Assembly: GCA_021292165.1 (NCBI GenBank)
Contig: CM037879.1
Coordinates: 265,169,160-265,233,159, forward strand
Length of the DNA: 64,000 bases
From: Shinisaurus crocodilurus
Lineage: Eukaryota > Chordata > Lepidosauria > Squamata > Shinisauridae
Direction of reading: 5' to 3'
Below are positions 26,401-41,300 of the stretch, one piece after another (position 1 is the first letter of the stretch; every line of letters starts with the position of its first letter). Under the pieces are notes generated by a model. The model had not been told where the DNA came from, did not search any database, and saw only the letters and a program-made list of their open reading frames with translations. A program made the translations under genes and the position numbers.

Positions 26401-29400
26401 AAAGCTTTGGGTCAAAGACCTTTTACTGAGAGTTGAGCTGCAATTCAGCAAACACTGCAGTGCAGACCAAAGATTAAACCAGAACCTTGTATTAAACCAG
26501 AGCCATTTCTGTTCCTTGGCTAATGTTCCTACTCAGTAGGCACCAAGAAGCACTGTATTTGATTATGTGAGTCAATAGAACAATTGTGATGTTAAAATCG
26601 AGATGTCTATATAACTGTGTGAAATTCCATGCCAGAGCTGCAGTCAGTCAGATCTGATTCAGACCTTCAGAAAAACAAACATGTGATACATTCCCCCAGA
26701 ATGCAGGTGGGAGATCTCACATTTAAAAACATCCCTATATCAAAAAATTCCCTCTGTGTCAGGATGAAGGGTTTCAGCATGGAAGCATCAATCCTCCACA
26801 TTAATTCTGCAGTGGTGGTACACTCTCAAAAGGCCTATGCCATGTACCTTTCTGGGAACATTTGAATCAACTCCCTCTTGTTAAAATTTAGGAATAGATA
26901 GACCAGAATTATTTTCAGTAGCATCTGGCTCTCCTTTTGTCACAGTTTGCTGAATTATAACGTACCGTCTTTATCTTTTCTCTGGATGCTGCCAGGAGTA
27001 AATAGAGTGGGTAAGTTTCCAAAATAATGTGCAACTATCTTGTAGTAACTCTAAAGGATTTGATGAGAGAGACTTAAGTGTAAATGTTTGCAGAGAGTGG
27101 TTTTCCGTGTCTAAGGTTGGATTTTGGAAGCTTTTCCACATTATAGCCAATAGGAGCCATGCAGTGGCCAGTGGCCATCTGCCATTAAAGAGCATATGAA
27201 GCTGCCTTATACTGAATTAGGCCATTGGTCCATTGAACCCAGTACTATCCACTGGCAGCAACTCTCCAGGGTCTCCTGCAGAGGTCTTCCCCATCACCTG
27301 CTACAACCTGACCATTTAACTGCAGATGCCAGGTGAAACCTGGACGTTTCTACATGCAAAGCATGTGCTGTGCTACTGAGCTATGGCCTTCCCTCCTCCT
27401 TGTTACACGTTAATGCATGGAACAGTGCCCCTCTATTAATAAACAAGGCCACCTTGGGAGAGGAGCAGTCTAGAGTGGAGAAGTAGCAGGAGAAGGTGGG
27501 AACCCTAAGCTCTTTCCTCACCTGTTCTTTCCCCACTCCAGTTCACCTCTCCAAGTTGCTTCCCTCACCCTCTGCAGGATTTCAAATTTGTGGTTGCCTT
27601 TTTCTAAAAAATGGTTGGCTGCTTTTAAAAAATGGTTTGGTCATGTTATGCATTGTTATATGCATACTTGTGTGTGTAACATGTGGCTAGCCCTCAAGCA
27701 GCTGGCCATTCAGTGCCTCCCTCCCTCCCTTTGCAGTTCCAGTACCCTAGGCAAACTCCTCATTTGATCTAGAAGTGGGCTGTGTGTCTGAGATGCAGTC
27801 AGTTGTGTGTGTGAGGCATCAGTAGTGATCCCTGGCATCAGGGATTGCCCTCTAGAATGCTCCTGGCATTACCCCTTAGAAGATTCTAGATAGCAGGGTT
27901 TGGAATGGTTTCTATGATGTTGCAAAGCTGTGGGTAACGGCAGGCTAGACATAAAGCAGGTGCTTATGTCAGGCCCTGAGTCCCACAGTTTTCAACTGGT
28001 ATTCCTGTTTTGATGGGGGAGAGTTCTTTAATCTGTTGTTTCTGGTACTTTATCTGGTTGTTGCTAAAAAAAAAAACCTGTTTATTTTTTAGGGAATAAC
28101 CTTTTCTTCTTCTTTTAATATTTACACATTTCAGGCAATCATGTAATAGTTGTAAATATAGGCTGTAATGCTAAACCATTACTTAGTGCTATGTGAACAA
28201 GCTTTGGGCTTGATGCTCCCCTTTCCCTCTCCTTCTATGGTGCAGCTGTGAAGAAGAAATCGGAGGCTTTCGGTTCCTTTTTCAGTTAACTGCAGTTTAG
28301 CATTATATCCAAACCCTAAACTGTAGTAAATCTTAACTATGGTTTATTGAAACAAGCCAGCTTCAGAAACGATGGTATGGAGTTAGCTTGTTACAGTAAA
28401 CCAGTTAAGACTAACCACAGTTTGTCTGGGTTTGGACATAATGCTAAACTATGGTTAAAAACTGAAGTGAGAACTTGCAATCTCCTCCTCACAGCCATGC
28501 CAGAAGGGGAAGGGAGATTGTATGAGCTCAAGGTTTGTTCATGTGATCATAGCTCAGTGTTATGTCTGAACAAGGCCATAGCTTCATATTGGATCTAGGT
28601 AGGGGTACTGTTCTTGCCCACCTCATACTTTTACTAATATTTCTGAATCTCATCATCTTCTCAGACTTGTCCAAGATTAAATGTGTATTCATCCAGAGCA
28701 GTGACATAAGCTTTTACAAGGAAAACCTTGTAACCCTAGGAAAGCATAATCTATTTTTGGCTTATAGAGCCATTCTGGCTGTAGTGGATAGACCTTCTAG
28801 GAATTAATTAACTTGTATTGTGTGCAGCGTACGACTTGCCCTCTATTTGTCTTTGCCGCTGCATTTAGTGTAAGTTCTTTCCAACCACAAGATCGAGGAG
28901 CTTCCTGCTCTCCCTGCCCTTCTTCCTCTCTGCAGCACCTCACTTCTGCACCTGTAGCTATGAGATACACAGAGAGAGAGAGAGAGAGAGAGGGAGGGAG
29001 GTTCTGAAAACATTGCAGTACTAACTGCAAACCCAGGACCCTGCTTACAGAAGCCGGAGGCTTACTGATGGTGTGTGCTGGTCCCCCTCCCTGGGAGCCA
29101 ATTGGATGAGATGGGTGGCTTTTGCGAGTGGGGCCTTGGAGTGGACCTGAATGGGAACCTTTCCTCCCTGGTCTGCTCCTAGGTAATAAATAAAGGTCCT
29201 CACCCATGGCTTTGGGCGTGGCTGTCACTGTCTTCCTTGCTAACCTGCCTCTGGTTTTGGTTCTCGTTATTGTACTCTGGGTGAAAGTTACCTGCCTGTT
29301 GTCAGGGCTGGAAAGGAATTTTACCTGCATTTGCAACTAGCCTGTAAGGCAGTGTTTTTGCCTCCCTCATAGTTTGTTGTTAAACCTCCCTCAATGCATG

Positions 29401-32342
29401 GTTTGTTGTTAAAAAGCATTATTGTTTTATGTTTCTGTCACAATCGATGCAACAAAACGTTAATCCAAGTTAGATTACTGCAGTGTGCCCTATGTGGGTC
29501 TGCCTTTGAAGATGGTTCAGAAGCTGCTGCTTGCGCAAAATGTGGTGGCCAGATTGATAGCAGGGACCAGAAGGTCTGAACATATAGCACCGATTCTGGC
29601 CCACTTGCACTGGCTGCCTGCCTGTTTCTGAGCCGAATTCAAGATACTGGTTTTGACCTGTAAAGCCTTACATGGCTTAGGACTGCAGTACCTGATGGAG
29701 TGCCTCTCCTGGCATGAACCTACCTGTACACAATGTTTATCATTTGAGGCCCTCCTCCAGGTGCCTCCTGTGAGGGAGGTTTGGAGGATGGCAACAAGTG
29801 AGAGGGCTTTCTTGGTGGCAGCCCCCTGATTATGGAACACTGTCCCCAGTGATGCCTACCTGGCGCTGACATTGACATCTTTTTAGCACCTGGTTAAGAC
29901 TTTCCTCTACTCCCAGGCATTTGACAGCATATGATAAAGTTTTTAAAGGGTCCTGGAATTTACTGTTGATGGTTTTAAAATTGTTATATTTTTGTACGTT
30001 GGCTTTATATTAGGTATTTTTGGGTTTTAAATGTTGTAAACCACCCAGAGAGCTTTGGCTATTGGACAGTATAGAAATGTAATAAATGAAATGAAGTTGT
30101 TGGAGACATTGGACCAGATCCATAGCAAGGGTAAGCAGCAGGGAGTGCCAACTTGGGTGCTGGCAGAACTTACACAGTCAGGTTGCAGAAACGGCCCATG
30201 GTATAAGTTTGGGCTGTGATGAGCCAGAGATTCCTGCCACTCCCATCAACTGTTTTCGTTTTAATTAGTATTGTGATTATTTGTTTTCGTTGTAATTCAA
30301 ATGATAGCATTCAAATAGTGACACAATATTTGATCCAGAACATTTTGGAAAAAACCTTGCATTCCTTGGGCCTTGACTAAGATCATTAAACAAACAAAAG
30401 TTTTCTACCTTTTTATCTGTTCTTGTAATTCAGGCCCTCCGCAAATCAGTAACGGAACGGAGCAACACTCTTCAGCCTCTATCTTTGAGCATGTGGACAG
30501 AATGTCACGCTCCTCAGAAGTCAGCAGAAGGGTACCTAGCAAGATCCAGTTGATTGCCATGCAGCCAATTGCAGCCCCTCCGGTTCAGAACCAACCACTT
30601 TCTGACCGAGTAGCAGAGACCAACAAAATTAACAAGGAGGTAATCCGTTTGGTAAACTGGTTCTCAGCCCATGATAAAGAGATAATAAATTGCGCTCTAA
30701 GAGCATATTTACACTGCTGATTTAAAATGGTTTAATAGAGATTTGTATCTCCTTCCCTCATGGGATACAACCACATGGGTGATGGTGGAAAGGGAAAGAT
30801 AGGAAAAGAAGACACTCGTTTTTGTACATTCATGGGAGAGGTGCTTGCACTGGTTTCTTATGTACAGGCTCCCCGTTTTCCACAAGCTATTGTGGTCTGA
30901 GGAATTTGTTTGCGCATCTGAGTTCCCATGTTTGTAAGACTTTGCTGGATTTGAGCAAATGTATACATTCACATTTGTGTGTGCTATACATGTGTATGCA
31001 CATGCATGCATATACATGTGCATACACATGCGTGCGCATGCACATGCACACACACATACATTCAATGTGGTACACGTATATGTAAAGGTGAATGCATATT
31101 TGGCAACATGCAGCTGTGGGTAGTATCCAATGCTAGTCCTACGTAGGGTAGACCCATTGAAATGAATGGGACTTAAGTGGGTCTACTCTATCTAGGACTA
31201 GCATTGGATTGTGCCTTCTTGAAAGTGGCCCACCAACCAAATAGCAAGCAATAGGAAAAGTGGATCTCAAGGGGGGGGGGGGAAGAGCTCCCCATTCCTG
31301 TTATAGCAGACCGGGAGAGGAGTGTGAAGGAAGGTAAATCCCTTAACAAGCCTTTGTCCAGACACTGATGAAAGGAAGAGTCATAAAGGGAGAAGAGGCT
31401 GAAGAGGTGGATATTGTCGCTCTGAATGGCCCACTGCTTTGGTTTTGCCTCCTTCCAGTCAATTTCAACTGGGGGCAATAAATCTGCTGCAACTCTGCAT
31501 CAAGGATGATTGCCCTCGCAGTCATTCCCAGTGCAAAGACACAGGAGAATTACCTGCACCTAGAGAAGGCATACCCAGAACACTGACTCATATAGATCAG
31601 ACGGACACACGTGAGGTGTGGATAGTTCTTACTGTTACATATGGTACTCAAAAAGGAAACTTTTGAGGTGTGTCTCCAATTTTAATTTGTTCACGTGTGT
31701 GTGAATGCATGTGTAACACGCACGCACGCACACACTGCACGCATGCACGCACGCACTTACACTTTACCATATAAGCTGATAGTGTACTCTAGATCCCCTC
31801 TAATTTCCTTCTGCTGTGCTTTTATGGCAACCTGCAGGAGGTATGATTTGCTGTTTGTCATGCATTTTTATTAGCACTCTGTGCGCTCTTTCTTAATGGC
31901 CCTTGGTGTGTTAATCATCATGCTGTGTGTAATAATTCTTCTACCTGGAATGTCTGTGGGTGAATTACAAGCTGGAGAATGAGGTATGGAGGTGTAAGTT
32001 GGATGTGTGTTCAGTATTTTTCTTCTGATACTTTCCCTCCTTTACATGACCCCTTTCTTTCACAGCAGAGGAAACTTCTGTATTTTATGTTTTTTCCTTT
32101 AAAGATCCAAACAGCTCTGAGGCATAAATCTGAAATCGAGCATCACCGCAACAAGATCCGCCTTCGAGCCAAGCGCAAAGGACACTATGAGTTTCCTATT
32201 GTGGATGATATGGTGATAATTGATACCAAAGAGCAGCAAAGAATGTACCGCAAGGCACAAATGCAGATAGACAAGATCTTGGATCCTGGTGGCAATATGC
32301 CTACTGTTTTCATAGAACCCAGGAAGAGGTAAGAATGAGAGA

Positions 32343-32377
<35 letters not shown>

Positions 32378-35300
32378 TTTGGAAAGGAATTCATTCTCTG
32401 TTAATGTGAAAATGTGTGAACTCTTGTGATATTTGTACTGTGACACTCATACGAGATGTTATTTAAGGCAGGCAGCCTTACATGCAAAAGGAGAAAAGGA
32501 ATAGGCACAACATAAGACCTGAAATACTGAGCTCCAAGATGTAAAAGGGTTTAGCATGTTTGTTTCTGTTTTGTTTTTTAATAGACCTCTCAAATGTGGA
32601 CAGCATATTTAGTTAATTTGAGAGGGGCTTCTTCTGTACAAGCCTCCCATAGCATTAAGATACCTGAATTGGAGACCGGCTCCAGGTGCCCTTCTTGCTT
32701 GTTGACGTCCACCAACAGCAGGGCCTTTTCGGTAGTGTCTCCTTGATTGTGGAATGCTGTCTCCTGTGATGGCCATGTGGTCAGCTTACTGCTGTTCTTG
32801 TCTTTTGGAAACCGGTCAAGGCCATTCTGTTTCATTGGGCCTTTGGAGAAATTTTCACCTGTCAAGGTTCCTTTTCCTGATTGTGTTTCTATAAATGTTA
32901 ATAGATTTTCTCTGGCTTTTTTCTTCTTCTAGATTGTTGTTACTTCATTATTGTAACCCACTTTGTGGTCCCCTTGAGTGGGCAGGCAGGATAAAAAATA
33001 AATTAAAATGATAATAAATAAAGCGTGAAGCAGTTTCCTGCTTCCCTTAGGTCCAGATTACTGGTTGACTCACTCAGATTACTGTATTCCATTAAGTTAG
33101 CTGTGCATCTTGAGAAGTAACAGTGTTGTGCAATGTATCTCTTTATTCATTTATTTTGATTATTTATTGGTCACTCTCCAGCCGAAGCTCTCAGAGAGGC
33201 TTGCTAAAATAGAAACAATAAAATACAACATATAAAAACAGTAAACAGTGGAGCGGATGAACATTCTAACATAAAGCATCTGTAGACAAATAAAAAACCT
33301 AAAAAGCCTGGGCAAATAAAAAGGTTTTTCTTCTTTTATGTGGTTCAGATTCTACAAACTCAAGCATTCGTAAATATGCTATATTGAAAAGGCTTAGGAA
33401 AACCCATAGCTCCAGTTCAGCTGGTGCTCGTAAGTCTTAAGGTGTTTAGCTTTTTACTTCTCTTTATTTCTTTTCATAGCTCCCGGGCCAAACGTTCTCC
33501 AAAGCAGCGTCGGAGGCATCAGATAAATGGAAGCCCAATGGATGCTGACAAGGACAGGCTAATCACAACTGACAGTGATGGGACGTACAAGAGGCCTCCA
33601 GGAGTCAACAACTCTGCATATATTGTATGTTTAGTCCTTTTGGAAGGCAGCTCTTTCTATACTTATGATAAGGGGGGAAAGGCATTTGGCTTCCAAGGAG
33701 CATTTGGGGTGCCAGTTTGAATCGTGAGTACTGCAAGAATACACTGTGAAGAAAGATCATGTAAAGCAGGGATAGTGAATGTTTGGCCTTCCAGAAGTTG
33801 CTGGAGTGCTTTTCTCGTGATCTTCCACCATTGGGTCTTCTGGCTGGGGCTGATGGGAGTTGCAGGCCAGCAACATCTGGAGGGCCACACAATCCCCCTC
33901 CCCTGATGTTAAGGCTCGGGGTTTCACAATAATTTTGAGGAGTCTTGCTCCATTTTATAATTATTTATGAAATGTATTGCTTGTTTTTCCTTATAAAGTA
34001 ATGCTGAAGTGGGGTACAACTAATAAAACAGAATAAAATCATACAACATCCATTAAAAAAAAACCACCCCATCAAACAAGGGAGAGCAGTAACACAGATA
34101 AATAATGGTTTACACAATGCAGCAAAATTAATTCATTCAGAAACTTGCATGAACAAATAGCTCTGTGGTTGGTGCCAGAAACTTGTAAGACTCGGCGCCA
34201 ACAGTGTATAAGCAGGGAGGGAGTTCCATAGTCGGGATGCCTATATTGAGAACACCCTCTCTTGGGTGGCCGGGGATCAAACTCCAGGCAAATGCGGCAC
34301 CATCAAGATGGTATCTCCACTAGATCTTAATATCCGGGCAGGTACATAAGGGAGAAGTTGCTCCATCTGGTATCCTGGTCCTAAGCCACATAATGCTTTA
34401 TATGTCAGCACAAGCACCTTGAACTTGGCTGGGTAGCTTATTGGCAGCCAGTGCAACTCCTTCAGAACTGATGTAATATGTTCCCATTAGGCTGCTCTGC
34501 CCTGCTAGATAGATTTTCTATCTAGTAGGGCAGGTATAATGAGGAACTGAAGAAAATGCCTTCATTCACTACGCGCCAATTCCCTATGCAAACCCAAAAC
34601 AATCATACGCATGTGCATCCGCAGTCTGGGACCCCAAGGTGGGGCCAGCATGTGTTCCCAGCCACACAAACTGCAGGTGAAGGTTAGGGAGAATGGCTGG
34701 CCAGGTGTGCTCAAGGTTATAATGAGTTAGTCTTCAGCTTGATTATAAAAGGAGCATTCTCTGTATGACTTCAATGTACTCAACAGGTCCTCGGAGGATT
34801 CCATTCAGTTCCCTGAATATCTCCTCTAAAAAGCACACGTTCTGTTCTTTTTAGCCTCATCTCCTATGTAGAAAAGGTGCAAGTACCAGATAATAATAAT
34901 GCATCTTTTGAACTTGAGTATAATGTGGAAAATGCAAATATGGTGCCAGTGATGTAGTTTAGTGAGAGATTATGGGTAGTTTGCACTCTCGTGTTGACAT
35001 CCCATTCAAGAATATGCGGCATATCACCACCTATCTACTTTGGAGAAGGGGATGCTGTTAATAATTCGCATGCATATCCCATCATGTCTGCCGTTGTAAA
35101 CTGTCAAACATAGATGACATCACTATAACAAGTAAAGCCACTTTCAAAATAGTGTTTTTAACATAACAGTTGCTTAGGCAATGCTCTCTTCTTTACACCA
35201 TCATCTTCCTTTCTTTTATAGTCCGATCCTGACCTTCCTGCTGAACCCCAGACACCTTCTTCAGCTGAACTGGGGAAGTACTCAGGCCTTCCAACACACA

Positions 35301-38300
35301 CTGCTCCGTACATCCCTCCTCAGCCGTCCATTGAGGAGGCCCGGCAGACAATGCATTCACTCCTGGATGATGCCTTCGCCCTGGTGGCCCCCAGTAGCCA
35401 AGCATCCAGTTCTGCTGCCATCACACACCCTGGAGGGTTGGGGGGACAGCCAACAAACACTTCTGTTCGATCAGTGAGGGACACCCCCAGCAGCCAGTGG
35501 GGGTCGCCGTACGGCCCAGCTCACACAGTAAGCAGCCCAGTTGGTGGCCATTTCAAGAATTCACTCAGTAGTTTTAAAACCCGTGAGAACCGGTGGTCAC
35601 TTCTACCGTTGTGCCCTCAGTTTTTTAATTTATTTATTCCAATTTATAGCCCACTGTATTCCAAAGATTCATTGCGGGTTAAGAATGATTGAGGACATAG
35701 GAAAAACCCTGCTTGATCAACATTCAGTTCTCACTGTACCAACCAGATCCCTATGGGAAGCAGGACATGCGTGCAATAGCACCTTCCTGCTCATGTTCCC
35801 CAAGAATTCATATTGAAAGGCATACTGCCTCTCATCCTGGAGGTAATATATAGCCATCATGGGCAATATTCAGCTGGGTCATTCCGCTAGCGCAAATGAC
35901 GTTGCCCTAGTGGAAATTAAGTTCCAAAGTATGCTCAAGAGGAGAATCCAACTAAGGTTACATCTGCTGACATGTTTCTTAATATATGTCTGCCCCAAAT
36001 ATTTTTCCACCCTTCATTTGAAGTTTCCTACCCAAATTCCATATCCCATACCATCTTGAGATTATCTTTTTAATCTTCAATTTTTTGAATCATTTTATAT
36101 ATCTCCTTTGTTATACCTCTTGAAGAGATGTTCCCTTCTACAAGTTCTCTAGACACCACTTTCTTTTCAAATTCAGTAAGTTCCCTATCATACTCATTTC
36201 TCCTCTTCCATTTCTTGGTCCACTGATCCAATTGCATTAAATTTAACCACGAAATTCTACCTGGCCCAAGCGTTTCAATTATTTGTTGTGTGGACTCCAT
36301 TTTTTCCATCTAATTCCATTAATTTCCATCCAATCCATTAAGAAAATTTCTATAAAATTATTTGGAGATGGTATCTGACTCCGGTAAGATTAAATAAAAT
36401 AGATAGTAATTGTTCTCAATTGTGTTGGAGAGGATGCCAGGATCTTTGTACTTATGCTCATATGTGGTGGAGTTGTAAGAGCGTACTGGATTTCTGGAAC
36501 AAAATTTTTGTAGAAATTTCAGAAATTATTGGTATTAATTTGGAGGTCTGTCCAAAATTAGCGTTGTTATCAATAATGGAGAAACTTGTTTGTTCTCAAG
36601 ATATAAAGGAACTAATTGTAAATATGTTAACCGCAGGGAGATTAATGATAGCAAGGAAATGGAAAGTTCAACATCAGTTTTCAATTATTGACTGGTATAA
36701 AGAGGCCTTAAATGATAAATTAACTTGTAGTATCAAATGTAAAAAGGAACAATTAAAGCTGGCTCAGCTTGTCTGAGTGTGGAAAGCTAAGCAGGGTCAA
36801 GCCTGGTTGTTACTTGGATGGGAGACCCCTCCTCTAGTTCCCTGCATTGAGCAGGGGGTTGGACTCGAAAGCCTTGTAGGCTCCTTCCAACTATATGATC
36901 TATGAAAGCTATAAAGAGAAATAACTTCAAGGATATTTGGAGACTATTCCTAGACTATGTTTTAGTAAAGGGAAAGGGGAGTAAGCCATGTCAAGATATG
37001 ATGTATTTTTGGAATATTGAATAATAATGGATTATTATGATAGAAATTATTTCTTGGTCCCGTGGTGATGGGTGCACCTTAGTAGTTATATGTATGCTTT
37101 TTAAATTTGTTTTATATATAATGTTTGAAATAAAGTTAAATAAAAAAATTTTAAAAATAAAGTTACATCTGCACAAGCACGGTTGCGCAAGCAGTTGATC
37201 AACTGGTTGTGCATAACGCTTGCACATCCTCTTGTGCTACTGGTTGCGCATTGCGTTTGTGCAACACATTGTGCAACTGGTTGCTCAACTCGTTGTACAA
37301 TGGAAAGATTCAGCGGAGCTCCACTAGTGCTATTTGAGTTTATGGAATGACACCATAGGATATTGCCCCAAGATTAGTATGATAGCCTTATATTCTCCAT
37401 AAATTTGTCTAACCCCCTTTTAAAGCCATCCAAGTTGGTGGCCATCAATGCATCTTGTGGTAGTGAATTCCACAGTTTAACTATGCACTGTGTAAAGGAA
37501 GTATTTCTTTTTATCTGTCCTGAATCTACCACCATTCAGCTTCATTGGATGACCCTGGGTTCTGGTATTATGTGAGTTTCTCCACATCATGCATAATTTT
37601 GTACACTTCTATCATGACCCCCTTACTCGCCTTTTTTCCAAAGTAAAAAGTTTCAAATGTTTAACCTTTCCTCATTGGGGAGTTGCTCAAACCTCTTAAT
37701 CATTTGGGCAGTGACCAGAATTGTACAAAGTATTCCAAGTGTGTTCACACCATAGGTTTGTATAAAGCCATTATGATATCAGCAGTTTTCCTTTCAGTTA
37801 TTTTCCTAATGATTTCTAACATGGAATTTGCCTTTTTCCATCTCTCCCCCCATTTTTCTCAGACTGTTGCTCTAGGTGCAAAAATAGTCCTGGTCTAGAT
37901 TTGTAAATTTTCTTCTTCATTCAATACATCTGAAAGGAATATTTTTAGAGATCTTACAAATCTGCTAATCCATAATTCACTGTATGGATACTAAGTCAGC
38001 ATTGGGAGTCAACATTGTATGAATAAAATTCAGAAAACATCTTTTTTTAAAAAAGCACACAACAATGATTACTTGTTCATGATCTGATTCATACCCAGTT
38101 AGCTTATGTAAATTGTTTTAAATTTCATTTTCTGTTGTAATTCAAGAACAAAAGACGTTAGGAAACTAGAGTCATGGATCTTTTTAAAAAATTAAAATTT
38201 CCTTTTAAAATGTGTTCTGATGCATGGTCTTTTTTCAGAGATACATGGAATTTGGGATGACTCCTCCAACAGCACCAGGCCTGCTACAGAGGTAGTTCTC

Positions 38301-41300
38301 TGATTGTTTGGTTTGGGCCTTTCTGCCAGCATTAGAATGATTAACTTCGCTTAGTTATGAGCACAGCAGAAGAATAAGGACTAAAATGAAATTTTGCACA
38401 AAATTGATCACATTCCTCCAGTTTGAAATTTTGATTTTAAAATTTGATTTTGAGTGACACTAAAAACAGTTACGGTAGGTTTTATGCATCAATTCTGAGG
38501 CAGTCAGTTCTGAATCTTTAGTACAATAGCGCTCATAACTGGGAATGGTATAAAAACGCTTCATTTGGGAGAATATGTTTTGCAAACATGTTTGAATTAG
38601 GATGATTTGATTGTGAATTGAGAAGCTCCTTGATCTAGCTGTGAATGGGAAGCACTGTCTTCCTCATAATCTCCCTGGTTTTGTTCAAGAATATGTGGTT
38701 GGTTTTGCCATCGGTAAAAGAGCAAGTATTGGCTGCAGGTTTCATTCGCAACTAGCCAAGTCTTAAAATGTCCAAATACCTGCTGTTAAAAGCTTGCAGA
38801 AAATTATTGGGGGTCACTCCTTGCCTGTGAGGATGCTCACCCCCTCAGCCACAACTATGGGAGCTATGCAGCATGCTCATTCGCTTTTCTCTAGCCTTCA
38901 AGGCTACAGGATGTTTATGTCTAGGAAAGTGAGCTGTAAGGAAGAGTACTGTTATGGAGGCTTCATGTCTAGCTCTCTCCTTAGCATAAAGGACTTCTGG
39001 TTAGATCTTTAAGACTAAAGCAGAATGTATGCTGCAGTGTTCTGATGTTGTCTAGTGCTGTGGAAGCTGCACATGTGGCATTTCACAATCTACTGGGTGG
39101 GTGTGTGGGAAGAGCTGCACATGGTGAAGCAGGCAAGTGGTAAATTGCATGCCTGGAATATGTGATGCTGTTTTCTCAGGAGACAGGTCAAACATGATGG
39201 TGTTGTGTTGCGTTGTTGCTCTGCCAGCAGGCAAAACCTGGGCCCAGGTTTTCTTCCGCCCGTTGAATTAATGCACCCAGACCAGCAGCCATCTGATGTT
39301 CAGTTTTCCACTAGAGGGATCTACCAAGAGGAAATACCATCAGTGGCACGGCCGCGACCTGTTGGAAGCACTGCAGGTACTTAAGGATTCCTAACTGTTT
39401 TGCGCTACTATCATTTCATACAAGCTGGCCACATTCTACAGTTCAGGATTTATTTATAAACAGCTGTGGCAGCTACGTAAGTTATTTCATAAATTTAGAA
39501 TACAAACAAGGGGCATAGATTTCATAGATCATAGAGTTGGAAGGAGCCTACAAGGCTATCGAGTCCAACCCCCTGCTCAATGCAGGAAAGTAGAGGAGGG
39601 GTCTCCCATCCAAGTATGATCAGTCCCTTTCGACTCTGAGCACAAGTAGCCATGCATGGACCTGGGGAGGAGGAGGATGGCTGGATATATACATCGGACT
39701 TGATTCTATGATTCTATGACTTGTATATGGTTCTCCCATTAAAAGTAATGGCAAGCCACCTATTAATGCACACTCCCAGCTGAGCACTGGTGGGGCACGG
39801 TGAGGAAAGGGCTCCGTTGATGCCTATGGGAAACCCCACCCATATGAGTGGGGATGGATCATGCCTTTTAATCCCCCCCATTCAGCTTTGCAATTACAAT
39901 GTGTGTGTATACATGTTGTTCAGTCGTTCTATTATAATGATCTTGGGAAGAAAGCAATAAATGTAAGGGTTCATAACCTTTATTCTTCAGCCCCAAGCAT
40001 TAGGGTAGGGGTTACATTGCAACCATATTCCCGAAAGGTTTCCTAACACTTCTCAGTCAGCAGCTCTACTTATGGAAGTTGGTTGCAGACACATTGAATT
40101 ATCACATTATGTACACCGGCTGCAGCAGGTAAAAGCTGGGATTAAACTCCATGTGCATTAACTGAGGGCACAGGGTAGTTTAGTATATTATTCTCTTCGT
40201 TGTAAGGAAAAAAAAGATATTTTTTTTCACAACTGAAAAGATTCCCATAATGCACCTATGGATAAAGTTATTTTATTTCTAGCGTACAGATGTAGATAAC
40301 ATTTTTGATTTATTATATGAGGAGATGAAAAGACAGGCCAGGAGCCAACAATGCTTCTGGTGCCATTAATAATGGAGTCTCCACTGTCATCTACTAGAAA
40401 CCAGTCCAGGTTAAAGGTGTTAGATTTAGCTTCCTGGCTTGTGGGTAGCTTTTCACACTAAATTTTATACACAGATACTGATACCCACATATAAAATGCA
40501 TGCACACCATCACATTTATGAAAGGTGTAAGATCGGTAAATCCTCGCTTTTCCCTTTAAACTACACAAAAGCAGGCCCTAGCCTTTTCCCAGTCACAACT
40601 TCTGTGTGTTTTAGTAGGGAAAGTGGTGATTTACTCATATGTGAATTCTATAACCAATGGCAGTATGTTTTATTTATTTATTTATTTATTATATTTATAC
40701 CCCGCCTTTTTTCCTGCAAGGAACCCAAGGCGGCTTACATAATCCTCCTCTTCTCCATTTTATCCTCACAACAACCCTGTGAGGTAGGTTAGGCTGAGAG
40801 TCAGTGACTGGCCCAAAGTCACCCAGTAAGCTTCATGGCAGAGTGGGGACTAGAACCCGGATCTCCCGAGTCCCCAGTCCAAAACTCTCACCACTATGCC
40901 ACACTGGCACCACTACGCATGTGTGTATTTTATACAAAATTAACATTAGAAGCAGCCCTGAGGCTGTACATCTCTAAGGTACTGCTCTGATTGGCTAAGG
41001 CCATTGCCACTCAACCTCCAAAGAGAGGTGGTGAAAGCAGCCAAGAGAGTTAGAGCCATTTGCTATACTCATGGAAGAAACTGATTCGAAAGCTGTTGTC
41101 CCGAAGTTGGGCACCTGCTACGACTGTACAGCTGAGTGTCCTGAAGTAAGCAAATATTTTCTCTCTTCCACTAAGGGCAAATCACTAGCATGCAAACCTC
41201 AAAAGATATTATTTTAAACTGCACATTCATAATGGCTAAAATATTGGTAGGCTCAGAGGGCCAGAAGTGTTACCTACTCTTTTCCCGTTCTCTTCCCCAC

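Larger units (their letters stand above)
35863..37373. mobile_element. DNA element with GGGCAATAT ends, interrupted by an L1
   Basis: The left end GGGCAATATTCAGCTGGGTC continues to TCATTCC, and the right end read on the minus strand is GGGGCAATATCCTATGG continuing to TGTCATTCC. These are inverted termini. The right part contains repeated GGTTGCGCAA / TTGTGCAACTGG words. Removing the L1 at 35968-37161 leaves an element of about 310 bp. The target duplication was not resolved. Confidence 0.6.

Noticed and set aside
29180..29300. retroviral LTR
   Set aside because: An AATAAATAAAGG followed by GT-rich DNA looks LTR-like, but there is no TG...CA boundary, no paired copy and no primer-binding site.
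28797..29336. 179-codon minus-strand frame
   Set aside because: Runs through a GA microsatellite, has no family resemblance, and lies within a KIAA1549 intron. No splice or promoter support.
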